Assembly (NCBI GenBank): GCA_016872515.1
Contig: VGZR01000001.1
Coordinates: 1 to 64,000 of the forward strand
DNA length: 64,000 nt
Direction: 5' to 3'
DNA from: SAR202 cluster bacterium
GTDB taxonomy: Bacteria > Chloroflexota > Dehalococcoidia > Lucifugimonadales > VGZR01
This document shows, piece after piece, positions 1 to 8,608 of the stretch. The notes beneath the pieces were generated by a model, which saw only the letters and a list, made by a program, of their open reading frames with translations, searched no databases and was not told where the DNA came from. The position numbers and the translations under genes are program-made. The first letter of the stretch is position 1; every line of letters begins with the position of its first letter.

Positions 1-1
1 A

Positions 2-1300
2 GCGGGTGCGTACCCCGGCTCGCCGGTGGACGCGGCGGGGATGTGTATCTTCACGTGCTACGACATCCCGAACGTGCTGATAGACGGCGCGGACGTGGTG
101 GTGAACAAGCCGAAGACGGCGGCGTATCGCGCGCCGGGTGCGACGCAGGCGGCGTTCGCGGTGGAGACGGTGGTTGACGAGGTCGGCGACAATCTCGGCA
201 TCGACCCGCTCGAGTTCCGACTGATGAACGCGGCGAAGGAAGGGACACGGCGCGCCGACGGGCCTGTGCTTCCGAGGGTCGGCGGAGTAGAAGTGCTGGA
301 GGCGATGAAGAACCACCCGCACTATAAGACGCCGCTGAAGGGGAAGAACGTCGGGCGCGGCGTGTCCTTCGGGTTCTGGTTCAACGCGGGACTCCAGTCC
401 AGCGCGACGGTGTCGGTCAACTTCGACGGCACCGTGAACCTGGTGGAGGGCAATCCAGACATCGGCGGTTCGCGCGCCAGCCTGGCGATGCAAGTTGCCG
501 AGGTCCTGGGCCTGCGGGCCGAGGACGTGCATCCGATGGTGGCAGATACCGACAATATCGGTTTCACGTTCGGCACGGGCGGCAGCCGCGTCACGTTCGC
601 CACCGGCTGGGCGGCTTACGAGGCGGCCCAGGATGTGAAGCGGCAGATGATTGAGCGGGCTGCGAAGATTTGGGGGGTGAAGTCCGAGGACGTCCAGATG
701 GTGAAGGGTAACTTCCAGTCCAAGACGGACTCGGAGTTAAAGATGTCGTTCAAAGAGTTGGCGGCGCGGCTGGCCGAGAGCGGCGGGCCCATCATCGGGC
801 GCGGCTCGGTCAATCCGCCGGGCGTCGGCGGCGCGTTCGCGGGGAACATTGCAGATGTCGAGGTTGACCCGGAGACTGGCAAGGTGCAGGTCCTGCGGTT
901 CACGGTTGTGCAGGACGTCGGTAAGGCCATTCACCCTTCCTACGTGGAAGGGCAGATGCAGGGCGGAAGCGTCCAGGGCATCGGTTGGGGCCTGAACGAG
1001 GAGTACTTCTACAACCAGAGTGGCCAGATGGCCAACTGGAGCTTCCTCGATTACCGGCTGATGACCTCCCTCGACCTGCCGATGATCGACACGGTCATCG
1101 TGGAGGTGCCGAATCCCGGCCATCCCTACGGCGTGCGCGGCGTGGGCGAAGTGAACATCGTGCCGCCGCCGCCGGCGCTGGCCAACGCCATCTACGACGC
1201 CGTGGGCGTGCGGATGGACCGGCTGCCTATGTCGCCCGCCGCCATCATGGAGGCTCTCTGGAAACAGAAAGGGAAGACGAACGGCGCGAAGGCGAAGTAG
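2..1300 (+). CDS. xanthine dehydrogenase/CO dehydrogenase-type molybdopterin-binding large subunit (5' partial)
   Basis: C-terminal part of a CoxL/XdhB-type molybdenum hydroxylase large subunit; the reading frame is open to the window edge, so the N-terminal half is missing. These enzymes hydroxylate or oxidise organic substrates at a Mo-pterin centre together with FAD and 2Fe-2S subunits. Visible motifs are A-Y-R-A-P-G-A (cofactor loop) near the start, a G-T-G-G-S-R stretch, and G-V-R-G-V-G-E-V-N near the end, whose Glu is the conserved active-site base. The active-site loop is not the one I would expect of a true CO dehydrogenase, but that region lies outside the window, so the substrate is unknown. 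A moeA gene elsewhere in the window fits a need for Mo cofactor. A strong terminator follows. Confidence 0.9.
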   Translation, partial: AGAYPGSPVDAAGMCIFTCYDIPNVLIDGADVVVNKPKTAAYRAPGATQAAFAVETVVDEVGDNLGIDPLEFRLMNAAKEGTRRADGPVLPRVGGVEVLEAMKNHPHYKTPLKGKNVGRGVSFGFWFNAGLQSSATVSVNFDGTVNLVEGNPDIGGSRASLAMQVAEVLGLRAEDVHPMVADTDNIGFTFGTGGSRVTFATGWAAYEAAQDVKRQMIERAAKIWGVKSEDVQMVKGNFQSKTDSELKMSFKELAARLAESGGPIIGRGSVNPPGVGGAFAGNIADVEVDPETGKVQVLRFTVVQDVGKAIHPSYVEGQMQGGSVQGIGWGLNEEYFYNQSGQMANWSFLDYRLMTSLDLPMIDTVIVEVPNPGHPYGVRGVGEVNIVPPPPALANAIYDAVGVRMDRLPMSPAAIMEALWKQKGKTNGAKAK

Positions 1301-1330
1301 CCAGCAGCCAGAGCTTTCAACTGAACTGAG

Positions 1331-1374
1331 AGCGGGCCGGCGCCGTGGTGAAATCGGGCGTCGGCCCGCTTCGT
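1331..1374 (+). terminator. rho-independent terminator after the molybdenum hydroxylase gene
   Basis: Stem 1331-1344 (AGCGGGCCGGCGCC) pairs with 1357-1370 across 14 positions with one G-U pair and a 12-base loop, followed by TTCGTTT. It separates the hydroxylase gene from the aldolase gene at 1395. Confidence 0.75.
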
Positions 1375-1394
1375 TTAGCGGAGGGGATCAGAAG

Positions 1395-2318
1395 ATGGAC
1401 ATGGACAAGTATCGTGGGGTGATGGTGCCGATCTTGACGCCGCTGACGCCGGACATGGAAGTGGACGTCAAGTCGCTGCGGCGGCTGGTGGACTATCTGC
1501 TGGAAAACGGGGTTCACGGTATCTGGGCCTCGGGGACGACGAGCGAGTTCCCGGCGCTGCCCGACCGGGAGCGGATGGTGAGCATGGACACGGTGGTGTC
1601 GGAGGTCGCGGGAAGGGTGCCGGTCATCGGGAACGTGTCGCACGCGAGCACGCAGCTGGCCGTGGACCTGGCACTGGAGGCCCGGGAGAGCGGGCTAGAC
1701 GCCATCGCGGCGACACCGCCGTACTACTACTCGCACACGCCGGACGAGATGGCGGCGCACTTCCGTCATATCCGCGACGCGGTGGGGCTGCCCCTGTGGG
1801 TCTATAACATCCCACAGATGGTGAAGACGGCTGTGTCGCCCGTTACGGTGGTGGAGTTGGCCGCCGAGGGCGCGGTGGAGGGTATCAAGGACAGTTCGGG
1901 TGCCGGGGAACTGCTGGCGGAACTGAACATCCGTTGCGAACAAGGCGACGTGCGGCTGTACCGGATGTTGGGGACGACGCTGCGTATCACCACGGCAGCG
2001 AAGCTGGGGGCGCACGGGGTCATCCCAGGCATCTCGAACCTGGTGCCCGGATGGTCGGTGCGCGGGTGGGATGCGGGAGTGGCGGGGGACGAAGAGACGG
2101 CGCGGGAGTGTGACGCCAAACTTATGGTGGCGGACAAGGTGCAGAAGCTGGCGAAGGGCGGGAGCGCCCAGGCGGCGATCTACTCCGGCTTGAAGGCGGC
2201 GCTGAAGGAGATGGGGGTGATTGACCACGATACGGTCACACGTCCGCTACGCCCGCTGTCTGAAGCGGAGAAAATGCCGATACCTGGCCTGTTACGGGAA
2301 TTGGGACTGATGGGGTAG
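1395..2318 (+). CDS. DapA/NAL-family (dihydrodipicolinate synthase-like) aldolase or lyase
   Basis: A 307-residue TIM-barrel protein of the class I pyruvate-dependent aldolase family. It has the substrate loop G-T-T-S-E-F (G-T-T-G-E in DapA), the tyrosine in V-Y-N-I-P, and the Schiff-base lysine in G-I-K-D-S-S-G at about residue 160. Length is usual for the family. The start at ATG 1395 follows GGAGGGG; an ATG two codons later is also possible. It is not next to lysine biosynthesis genes but to a molybdenum hydroxylase, so a catabolic aldolase or hydratase acting on a keto-acid is likelier than true DapA. The family is certain; the substrate is not. Confidence 0.85.
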   Translation: MDMDKYRGVMVPILTPLTPDMEVDVKSLRRLVDYLLENGVHGIWASGTTSEFPALPDRERMVSMDTVVSEVAGRVPVIGNVSHASTQLAVDLALEARESGLDAIAATPPYYYSHTPDEMAAHFRHIRDAVGLPLWVYNIPQMVKTAVSPVTVVELAAEGAVEGIKDSSGAGELLAELNIRCEQGDVRLYRMLGTTLRITTAAKLGAHGVIPGISNLVPGWSVRGWDAGVAGDEETARECDAKLMVADKVQKLAKGGSAQAAIYSGLKAALKEMGVIDHDTVTRPLRPLSEAEKMPIPGLLRELGLMG

Positions 2319-2327
2319 GCGTTTCAG

Positions 2328-2356
2328 TTGCGCCCAAGGCCAGGGCTCGCTATAGT
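2328..2356 (+). promoter_or_regulatory. putative sigma-70 promoter of the methyltransferase gene
   Basis: TTGCGC at 2328-2333, a 17-base spacer and TATAGT at 2351-2356, about 50 bases before the GTG start at 2406. The -35 matches the consensus in only three positions. Confidence 0.4.
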
Positions 2357-2405
2357 GAGGGCAGGCGCATCCCTGCAAGACCAGCCGCCCGTGTAGGAGA
2401 GTTGC

Positions 2406-3224
2406 GTGACGACAGAAGAGTACACATTCGCGAAGTTTTCGCAGAACGCCTTCTATTACGAGTTGAACGGCAGGTTCGTGGACATGGTCGGGGTGAAGTC
2501 CGGCCAGCGCATCCTGGACTTGGCGTGCGGCACTGGCCAGGTGACGCAGCTCATGCTGGAGCGGCTGCGGGGAGCGCGGAACACGGTCATCATCGGGATA
2601 GACCACTCGTCAGCGGCGCTACAGCAGGCGCGGACTGCCCTGCGAGGCAAGCGGGACGCTGCGCTGCTGTTCGTCCAGACACAGGCGGAGCATTTCTCGG
2701 AGTCCATCAAGGACAAGGTGGACACAGTGGTGTACTGCAACGCCATCCACTACATCCCCGACAAGGATGCGCTGATGGAGAAGATTGCAAGCGTCGTCCG
2801 GCCTGGGGGCACGTTCGCGTTCAACACGTCGTTCTACGACGGGCCGCAGGAGCCGGAGACGGCGCTGTTCCAGCGGAAGTGGATGATGAAGGCTATCCGT
2901 ATCCTGAAGCAGGACTACGGGCTGTCGCTGTCGAAAGCCGAGAAGGTGGAGTCGCGGAGGCACCTTACGGCGGAGCAGTACGTTGAGCTTCTGGAACGGC
3001 ATGGGTTCCGGGTGGTGAAGAAGGAAGTGGACAAGGTGGACGTGCCGCTGGAAGGCTGGTTGGACATCAGCAAGTTCAAAGACTTCATCGAGGGCGCGAT
3101 GCCCGGCGTGCCGCTGGAAAAGGCGAGCGCGGCGCTGGTGAAAGCGGCACGGCAGACGTACGACGAGTTGAAGATCACGTACGTCAAGCGCAACTGGCTC
3201 GACGTGGTGGCGGTGCGGGTCTAG
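2406..3224 (+). CDS. class I SAM-dependent methyltransferase
   Basis: A 272-residue protein with the Rossmann motif I L-D-L-A-C-G-T-G-Q-V-T at about residues 37-47 and an acidic motif II in G-I-D-H-S. It starts with GTG after GTAGGAGAG. The core resembles UbiE/Methyltransf_11 proteins that methylate small molecules. The C-terminal third carries a helical extension of unknown role. It has its own putative promoter and converges on manC, so the context does not reveal a substrate. Confidence 0.85.
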   Translation: MTTEEYTFAKFSQNAFYYELNGRFVDMVGVKSGQRILDLACGTGQVTQLMLERLRGARNTVIIGIDHSSAALQQARTALRGKRDAALLFVQTQAEHFSESIKDKVDTVVYCNAIHYIPDKDALMEKIASVVRPGGTFAFNTSFYDGPQEPETALFQRKWMMKAIRILKQDYGLSLSKAEKVESRRHLTAEQYVELLERHGFRVVKKEVDKVDVPLEGWLDISKFKDFIEGAMPGVPLEKASAALVKAARQTYDELKITYVKRNWLDVVAVRV

Positions 3225-3251
3225 TAGGCCTGGGGGATCCTTCTCTTGAGT

Positions 3252-4745
3252 TCATCCTTGTAGGTGGCGGTCGTAGTCGTCGGCGAAGCGCTGAATGTCG
3301 TCCTCGCCCAGGTAGCTCCCTGACTGCACCTCGATGATTTCCAACGGCGTCTTCCCAGGGTTTTCCAGCCGGTGCCTGGAACCTTTGGGGACATAGGCCG
3401 ACTGATTCTCCCTCAGCAATAACCTCTGCTTCCCCTTCAAGACGCGAGCGGTGCCTTTGACGACGACCCAGTGTTCGGCGCGGTGGCGGTGCTTTTGCAG
3501 TGAAAGTGCCGAGCCGGGGTTGATGGTGAGGCGCTTGACCTGGAAGCCGTCACCGCCGTCGAGGACCTCGTACCAGCCCCAGGGGCGGTGGACGCGGCGC
3601 TGGTCGGCCTGCTCCTTGCGCTGGTCCGCCTTCAGCTTCGACACCACCTGTTTGACTCCCTGAACGCGGCTTCGGTTCGCGACGAGGACGGCATCGCCTG
3701 TCTCGACGACGACGGCGTCTTGGAGGCCGACGGCGGCGACGAGCCGGCCGCGGGCGATGACGAGGGAGTCCTTCACCCCTTCGAGATAGACATCACCCTG
3801 GACGACGTTGCCCTGGTCGTCGTGGTCGCCCACCTCCCAGACGGCTGACCAGGCGCCGAGGTCGGACCAACCTGCTTCGAGAGGGACGACCGCACATAGC
3901 CCGCCGGACCCAGAAGAAGCAACTTGTTCCATGACGGCGTAGTCAATGGAGTCGCTTGGGGAGGCGCGGAAGGCATCGGCGTCTGGGCGGAAAAACTGGC
4001 CGTCGGCATGGCCGCTGGCGATGGCGTGGCGGCAGGCGCGGGCGATGTCGGGCCGGTGCCTTGCGAGTTGTTCCAACCAGACGGCGGCACGCATCATGAA
4101 GATACCGCTGTTCCAGAGGTAGCGTCCTGAACGGATGTACTTACGGGCGGTTGGGAGGTCGGGCTTTTCTACAAAGGACTCAACCTCGTACCCGGCGTCC
4201 TTGTTTTCCAACGGCTTACTTTTGCGGATGTAACCGTAGCCGGTCTCGGGGCCGGTGGGCTCGATGCCGAAGGTGACGAGTCGGCCGTGCCGGGCGAGGG
4301 TGGCTCCGGCTTTGATGGCGCGGCGGAAGGCCGAGGCGTCGCGGATGAGGTGGTCGGCAGGCATGGCGAGGAGGACGGGGTCCGCGCCGTTTCGAGCTGC
4401 TAAGAGTGCCGCGAGAGCGAGGGCAGGGGCGGTGTTCCGGCCCTCCGGCTCAATAATGAGGGCTGAGAGTGAGGCGTTTTCCTGACGCGCTTGGTCAGCG
4501 ACGAGGAAGCGGTGGGCCTCGCTGGCGACGACGATGGGGTTCGCTACCGTGGCTATGCCGTTCAGGCGAGCGAGGGTCTCCTGAAAGAGGCTGCGGCCGT
4601 CCATGAGGCCGAGGAACTGCTTTGGGTGGTACTCGCGGGAGAGGGGCCAGAGGCGGGTGCCGGAGCCTCCCGCGAGGATGACGGGGGTCAAGACGCCAGC
4701 AGCGTTGGAATTCGCCTTGTTTCGTGCCCGTGGTCGTGGAGCCAT
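3252..4745 (-). CDS. manC: mannose-1-phosphate guanylyltransferase / mannose-6-phosphate isomerase
   Basis: A two-domain enzyme of 497 residues. The N-terminal nucleotidyltransferase has G-G-S-G-T-R-L-W-P-L-S and the K-Q-F motif, and makes GDP-mannose from GTP and mannose-1-phosphate. The C-terminal cupin (about residues 380-490) has the H-R-H-R-A-E-H-W metal-binding stretch of type II phosphomannose isomerases. GDP-mannose feeds cell-surface glycan and compatible-solute synthesis in the cytoplasm. Length is slightly above the usual 470-480. A near-consensus promoter ends only about eight bases before the ATG and there is no Shine-Dalgarno sequence, so translation may be leaderless. It is divergent from the ADH gene. 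Confidence 0.93.
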   Translation of the reverse strand: MAPRPRARNKANSNAAGVLTPVILAGGSGTRLWPLSREYHPKQFLGLMDGRSLFQETLARLNGIATVANPIVVASEAHRFLVADQARQENASLSALIIEPEGRNTAPALALAALLAARNGADPVLLAMPADHLIRDASAFRRAIKAGATLARHGRLVTFGIEPTGPETGYGYIRKSKPLENKDAGYEVESFVEKPDLPTARKYIRSGRYLWNSGIFMMRAAVWLEQLARHRPDIARACRHAIASGHADGQFFRPDADAFRASPSDSIDYAVMEQVASSGSGGLCAVVPLEAGWSDLGAWSAVWEVGDHDDQGNVVQGDVYLEGVKDSLVIARGRLVAAVGLQDAVVVETGDAVLVANRSRVQGVKQVVSKLKADQRKEQADQRRVHRPWGWYEVLDGGDGFQVKRLTINPGSALSLQKHRHRAEHWVVVKGTARVLKGKQRLLLRENQSAYVPKGSRHRLENPGKTPLEIIEVQSGSYLGEDDIQRFADDYDRHLQG

Positions 4746-4753
4746 GTCTGGCG

Positions 4754-4782
4754 AGTATAGCTTTGGCCCTCACGGGGGTCAA
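4754..4782 (-). promoter_or_regulatory. near-consensus sigma-70 promoter of manC, probably leaderless
   Basis: On the minus strand: TTGACC (4777-4782), a 17-base spacer and TATACT (4754-4759). Only eight bases (CGCCAGAC) lie between the -10 box and the ATG at 4745, with no ribosome-binding site. Confidence 0.65.
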
Positions 4783-4840
4783 CTTAGAGATGAGTGGTGG
4801 TAAAATGCTGCCGCAGACCAGAGCTGGGTTGGAGGGATGG

Positions 4841-5893
4841 ATGGCCTCGAAGATGAAGGCGGTGCGCAAGCTAGGCCCTGGGGAGGGCTTCGTCATCCAA
4901 GACGTGCCGGTGCCGTCAGCGGGGCCTGACGAGGTGGTGGTGCGGGTGGAGGCGGCAAGCATCTGCGGGACAGACCTGCACATCTGGGCGTGGGACGAGT
5001 CCATCAGGAAGATGATGGCGCCACCAGTGACCGTGGGGCACGAGTTGGCGGGGACGGTGGTGGAGGTGGGTCGCAGCGTGAAGGGGTTCAAAGAAGGGGA
5101 CTATATTTCGCCGGAGAGCCATACCACCTGCGGAAAGTGCCGGGAATGCGTGGCGGGCCGGCTGCACATGTGTCTGCGGAGCAAGATACTTGGGGTTCAC
5201 ACAGACGGGGGGTTTGCGGAGTACGTGAAGCTATCGTCAAAGGTGCTGTGGCGGAACAACAGAGACAAGCTGCCGCCAGAGGTGGCGACGCTGCAGGAGC
5301 CGTTCGGGAATGCTTTGTACGCGACGATGGAGTACGACCTTGCGGGCAAGACGGTGGCGGTCACGGGATGCGGCCCCATCGGGCTGTTCACGGTCGGCAT
5401 CGTGCGGGCTGCAGGCGCGGCTCGGATAGCTGCGTTGGATACGAAGGACTACCGGCTGGGACTGGCGAAGCAGATGGGGGCCAACGACACGTTCAACCCG
5501 CGGACCGGCGGAGATGCCGCTCTGTGGCTGCGGGACGTCAGCGGCGGCGACGGGGTGGATATCGTTTTGGAGATGAGCGGGTCACCCGTGGCGATGAACG
5601 CCGCATTCAAGGGGGTGCGTAAGGGTGGGGGAGTGACGCTGTTCGGCATCCCGTCGGGGCCGGTGACATTCGACGTGGCAGCGGACATGATTTTCAAGAA
5701 CCTGACCATTCAAGCCGTAAGCGGGCGGAGGATCTTCGAGGACTGGCACCGCGCGCGGGCGCTGCTGGAGTCGGGCGCGGTTGACGTGCGCCAGCTCATC
5801 ACGCGGCAGATGCGGTTGGAGGAGGTGGAGGAAGCGGTGCAACTCCTTCGCGCAGGAGAAGCGTGCAAAATCGTGCTGAGGCCGAACGGCTAG
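4841..5893 (+). CDS. zinc-dependent alcohol dehydrogenase, L-threonine 3-dehydrogenase-like
   Basis: A 350-residue MDR-superfamily dehydrogenase. Catalytic zinc ligands are seen in C-G-T-D-L-H and G-H-E-L-A-G, and the structural zinc cluster in C-G-K-C-R-E-C-V-A-G-R-L-H-M-C. The NAD-binding glycine motif is V-T-G-C-G-P-I-G. The fold start M-K-A-V and the W-A-W-D-E stretch resemble threonine dehydrogenase, which yields 2-amino-3-ketobutyrate. I chose ATG 4841 because GGAGGG at 4831 sits five bases ahead; the open frame continues upstream without such a site. Polyol or other sec-alcohol activity is equally possible; there is no kbl partner nearby. Confidence 0.85.
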   Translation: MASKMKAVRKLGPGEGFVIQDVPVPSAGPDEVVVRVEAASICGTDLHIWAWDESIRKMMAPPVTVGHELAGTVVEVGRSVKGFKEGDYISPESHTTCGKCRECVAGRLHMCLRSKILGVHTDGGFAEYVKLSSKVLWRNNRDKLPPEVATLQEPFGNALYATMEYDLAGKTVAVTGCGPIGLFTVGIVRAAGAARIAALDTKDYRLGLAKQMGANDTFNPRTGGDAALWLRDVSGGDGVDIVLEMSGSPVAMNAAFKGVRKGGGVTLFGIPSGPVTFDVAADMIFKNLTIQAVSGRRIFEDWHRARALLESGAVDVRQLITRQMRLEEVEEAVQLLRAGEACKIVLRPNG

Positions 5894-5917
5894 GGTCGTC
5901 AATCAGGAGCCGATGGT

Positions 5918-6221
5918 ATGTATATGCGAGTGAACACGGGGCGGTTCGCCCCAAGCAGCGCAGACCGCATCGACGAGATGCTGACCGACTCGGAGATGCA
6001 GCTTGCGCCAGTCTTGAAGCGGCTCGAGGGGATACGCAGCTATCGGACCGGCATTGACCGTGCGGCCGGGACGATGATAGCGATAAGCCTGTGGGACGAC
6101 GCGAAACAGACCGATGCCATGAACGGCCTCCCCGAGATGAATGCGCTGCGGGATCCCTTGCAGCGCTCAGGGCGCTACGTTCGACAAGGTCTCTACCTAC
6201 CAGGTGCTCTGGGAAGTCTAG
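5918..6221 (+). CDS. small antibiotic-biosynthesis-monooxygenase-like (ABM/dimeric alpha-beta barrel) protein, frameshifted near the 3' end
   Basis: Starts M-Y-M-R-V-N-T-G-R-F and resembles small ABM-type ferredoxin-like dimers of about 100 residues. As read, the frame runs on to 6253 and into the convergent neighbour with a non-native tail. Removing one G from the GGG at 6170-6172 restores a typical ending: ...R-S-G-A-T-F-D-K-V-S-T-Y-Q-V-L-W-E-V, stop TAG at 6219-6221. That end also clears the next gene, which stops at 6231. I therefore see a one-base insertion, either real or a sequencing error. Function is unknown; family members range from monooxygenases to heme-degrading enzymes. Confidence 0.7.
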
Positions 6222-6230
6222 GGGCCATCC

Positions 6231-7175
6231 CTAGAACACCGCTATCGGGTTGACCGCGGAACCTGTGCCTCGCTTGAGGATGAGCGGGGCAACGGTGAGC
6301 ATGAAGTCGTAGCGGCCCTCTTCCGCGCAGGCCTTGGCGAGCGGCTCAAGGATGACGTTGTCAAGCATGGGAACGCCGAAGGCGAAGATCATGGCGTGGA
6401 GGGTGAAGCCCATGCCGTACTCGTTGGGGGCACAGTCCTCCATGTCGCCCCCGAAGACGGCGATGTCGTTCTCGCGGATGAAGGGCAGGCAGGACGCGTG
6501 GAGGCCTGGATAGGGCTGGCCGGGGGCGTACATCCCATTATTCGCCTTGGCGTAGTCCTCGCGGCCGCAGTACACGAGAAGGGCGTCACCCGGCCCTACC
6601 CGGACGTTCTGCTTCTTGGCAGCCTCTTCTAGCTCCCAGCCGTGGACGGGGTCGCCGTTGGGGACGTAGGGCTTGCCGCGGAGCTTGGGGATGTCGAGGA
6701 GGGCGCCGCGGGTGATGATGCCGTCGCTCCAGGCGTCCACGGTGCCGTAGTCAGCGCCGTCGAAGCCGATGTTCTTGTTCGGGTCGGTGCCGTCCCAGGA
6801 GCCGTTACGGTCCCAGACGTGGCAGAGGGCGTCTATGTGGGTGACGGTGAAGCCGTGGCAGAAGACGCCCATGTAATCGAGGGCGGCGCCTCCTCCGTCT
6901 ATCCAGGGAAGCTTCTTCATGTAGTGTTGGACAGGCTGCGGGTTCTCCAAGGTGGCCTCGGTGGGCAGGTGCCGGCTGGTGGAGACCATGCGGGCCTTCT
7001 TGACGAGCTTGACCGCGGCGAGGCGCTTTTCGGCGGTGATGAGGTTGGTAGCACCGGCGTTGCCTTTGTCGCCCCAGCGGCCCCAGTTGCTCCTGTCGCG
7101 CAGGTAGGACTCGACCTCGGCGCGTGTGGGAACCCTTTTCTGGGCTACCGCCTGCTCTAGCGGATGCTTTGCCAT
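6231..7175 (-). CDS. cyclase-family (kynurenine formamidase-like) metal hydrolase, copy 1
   Basis: A 314-residue cyclase-family (PF04199-type) protein. The metal-binding core is H-G-F-T-V-T-H-I-D-A-L-C-H, the H-x-x-T-H-x-D-x-x-x-H pattern of bacterial kynurenine formamidases and isatin hydrolases. The start at 7175 (M-A-K-H-P) is preceded by AAGGAGAG; the frame extends further upstream but overlaps the next gene's end and has no family similarity there. It lies 37 bases downstream of a clear paralogue (7213-8142) on the same strand, sharing motifs along the whole length, so the pair arose by tandem duplication. Substrate unknown; probably hydrolysis of an amide or lactone. Confidence 0.85.
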   Translation of the reverse strand: MAKHPLEQAVAQKRVPTRAEVESYLRDRSNWGRWGDKGNAGATNLITAEKRLAAVKLVKKARMVSTSRHLPTEATLENPQPVQHYMKKLPWIDGGGAALDYMGVFCHGFTVTHIDALCHVWDRNGSWDGTDPNKNIGFDGADYGTVDAWSDGIITRGALLDIPKLRGKPYVPNGDPVHGWELEEAAKKQNVRVGPGDALLVYCGREDYAKANNGMYAPGQPYPGLHASCLPFIRENDIAVFGGDMEDCAPNEYGMGFTLHAMIFAFGVPMLDNVILEPLAKACAEEGRYDFMLTVAPLILKRGTGSAVNPIAVF

Positions 7176-7212
7176 GTTGGTGCTCTCCTTTCGAGCGAGG
7201 CGGAGCACCGCC

Positions 7213-8142
7213 TCAAGAGATCGCGATGGGATTTGCCGGGGAACCTGTGCCGCCTGAGATGACGAGCGGGGCGACGGTGAGCATGAATTCGTACCGGCCC
7301 TCCTCAACGCAGACCTCGGCCAGCGGCTCCAAGAGGAGGTTATCGAGGAGCACGACCCCGAAGTAGAAGAGGGCGCCGTGGACGCCGAAGGAGATGCAGT
7401 ACTCATTGGGGTACTGGTCCATCATGTCCCAGCCGAGGACGGCGATGTCGCGCTCGCGGATGAACCAGAGGCATGAGGCGTGGAGTCCAGCCCATCGGCC
7501 TAGCCATGTGGGGTGGCCACACCAGGTGCCGCCGTGGTCATTGGCGAAGGCCTCGCGACCACTGTACACGAAGAGGGCGTCGCCGGGCTGGGGCTCGACG
7601 CCGTGCTCTTTGGCGATGTCGGCGAGCTCCCATCCGTGAACGGGGGCGTCGTAGGTGACGTATGGCTTGCGGCGGTGTCGCGGCACATCGAGCAGGACAC
7701 CACGGGTGACGATGCCGTCCCGCCAGGCATCCACGGCGCCATAGCGGACACCATAGGGGGTAATCTCTTTGGCGGGGTCACGGCCGTCCCACATGCCGTC
7801 GGGGCCCCACATGTGGCAGAGGGCGTCTATGTGAGAGGACGCGATGCCGTGGGGAGCGGTGCCTATGTAGTCGTGTGCGGACTTCCAGTCGCCGTCGAGT
7901 TCGTCCACGTGGTAGGTGCAGTGCTGGGCTGGGCGGACGTTCTCGGCCGTGGGGGTGACCGGCCACGGGCGGCTGAGGGAGACGGTGTGGCCTCTCTTGA
8001 CGAGACGGGCGGCGGCGCGCTTTTCTGGGGTGATGAGATTGACAGCCCCGGCAGAGCCGTTGCCGCTCCAGCGGCCCCAGTTCTTCTTCTGGCGTAGATA
8101 CGCTTCCACGTCGGCCCGGGTGGGCACTTGTCTTTCAGGCAT
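7213..8142 (-). CDS. cyclase-family (kynurenine formamidase-like) metal hydrolase, copy 2
   Basis: A 309-residue paralogue of the downstream gene. The metal motif is H-G-I-A-S-S-H-I-D-A-L-C-H. Shared blocks include W-G-R-W near the N-terminus, V-D-A-W-x-D-G-I, P-V-H-G-W-E-L, G-L-H-A-S-C and the ending N-P-I-A. The family hydrolyses N-formyl or cyclic amide bonds using Mn or Zn. First gene of a two-gene unit, divergent from rpsF. Copy 2 keeps a long Gly-His-Trp loop around residue 200 (W-C-G-H-P-T-W) that copy 1 lacks, which suggests different substrate specificity. Confidence 0.85.
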   Translation of the reverse strand: MPERQVPTRADVEAYLRQKKNWGRWSGNGSAGAVNLITPEKRAAARLVKRGHTVSLSRPWPVTPTAENVRPAQHCTYHVDELDGDWKSAHDYIGTAPHGIASSHIDALCHMWGPDGMWDGRDPAKEITPYGVRYGAVDAWRDGIVTRGVLLDVPRHRRKPYVTYDAPVHGWELADIAKEHGVEPQPGDALFVYSGREAFANDHGGTWCGHPTWLGRWAGLHASCLWFIRERDIAVLGWDMMDQYPNEYCISFGVHGALFYFGVVLLDNLLLEPLAEVCVEEGRYEFMLTVAPLVISGGTGSPANPIAIS

Positions 8143-8230
8143 TCGCTACTCGTCCTAGGTCGGTCGGCAAGCGCAGGGTCGCTGCCGTGTGAGACTGTAT
8201 ATTGGGCCGCGATGGGCTGTCAAACGCCAG

Positions 8231-8260
8231 TTGGTCGCTTTGGGATGCGCGTGCTATAAT
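8231..8260 (+). promoter_or_regulatory. extended -10 promoter of rpsF-ssb-rpsR
   Basis: TTGGTC at 8231-8236, an 18-base spacer and TGC-TATAAT ending at 8260 (perfect -10 with the TG extension). It lies about 42 bases before the rpsF start. Confidence 0.65.
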
Positions 8261-8302
8261 TCCGAGGTTGTGTCACAGGCGATTCTCGCTTTGGAGTGGG
8301 CA

Positions 8303-8602
8303 GTGGTTTCCCAACGAGTCAGACAGTACGAACTAGTCATGATTATCAAGCCGGATGCGGCGCCGGAGGAGGTGTCCTCCGCCGTCGAGCGGGTGAGCAA
8401 GTTCATCACGGACCGAGGCGGTGCTGTTTCGGAGACGAAGACCTGGGGACTGCGGCAGCTCGCGTACCCGGTGGCGAAGCGGAAAGAAGGCATCTACTCG
8501 GTGACGGCGTTCAGCCTTGGGGCACAAGATGCCCTGGAGTTGGACAAAAGCATAAAGTCTTCGGAAGAGGTCATCCGTCACCTGATGACCAAGGTGGAGT
8601 AG
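8303..8602 (+). CDS. rpsF: 30S ribosomal protein S6
   Basis: A 99-residue S6 protein of the small-subunit platform, where it pairs with S18. The N-terminal strand R-Q-Y-E-L-V-M-I-I-K-P-D and the core K-T-W-G-L-R-Q-L-A-Y-P-V-A-K-R-K-E-G match the family. Start chosen at GTG 8303: GGAG at 8293-8296 is six bases upstream, and this gives the standard length. The frame is open upstream but crosses the -10 box. First gene of the classic rpsF-ssb-rpsR operon, with six bases to ssb. Confidence 0.95.
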   Translation: MVSQRVRQYELVMIIKPDAAPEEVSSAVERVSKFITDRGGAVSETKTWGLRQLAYPVAKRKEGIYSVTAFSLGAQDALELDKSIKSSEEVIRHLMTKVE

Positions 8603-8608
8603 GCCATC

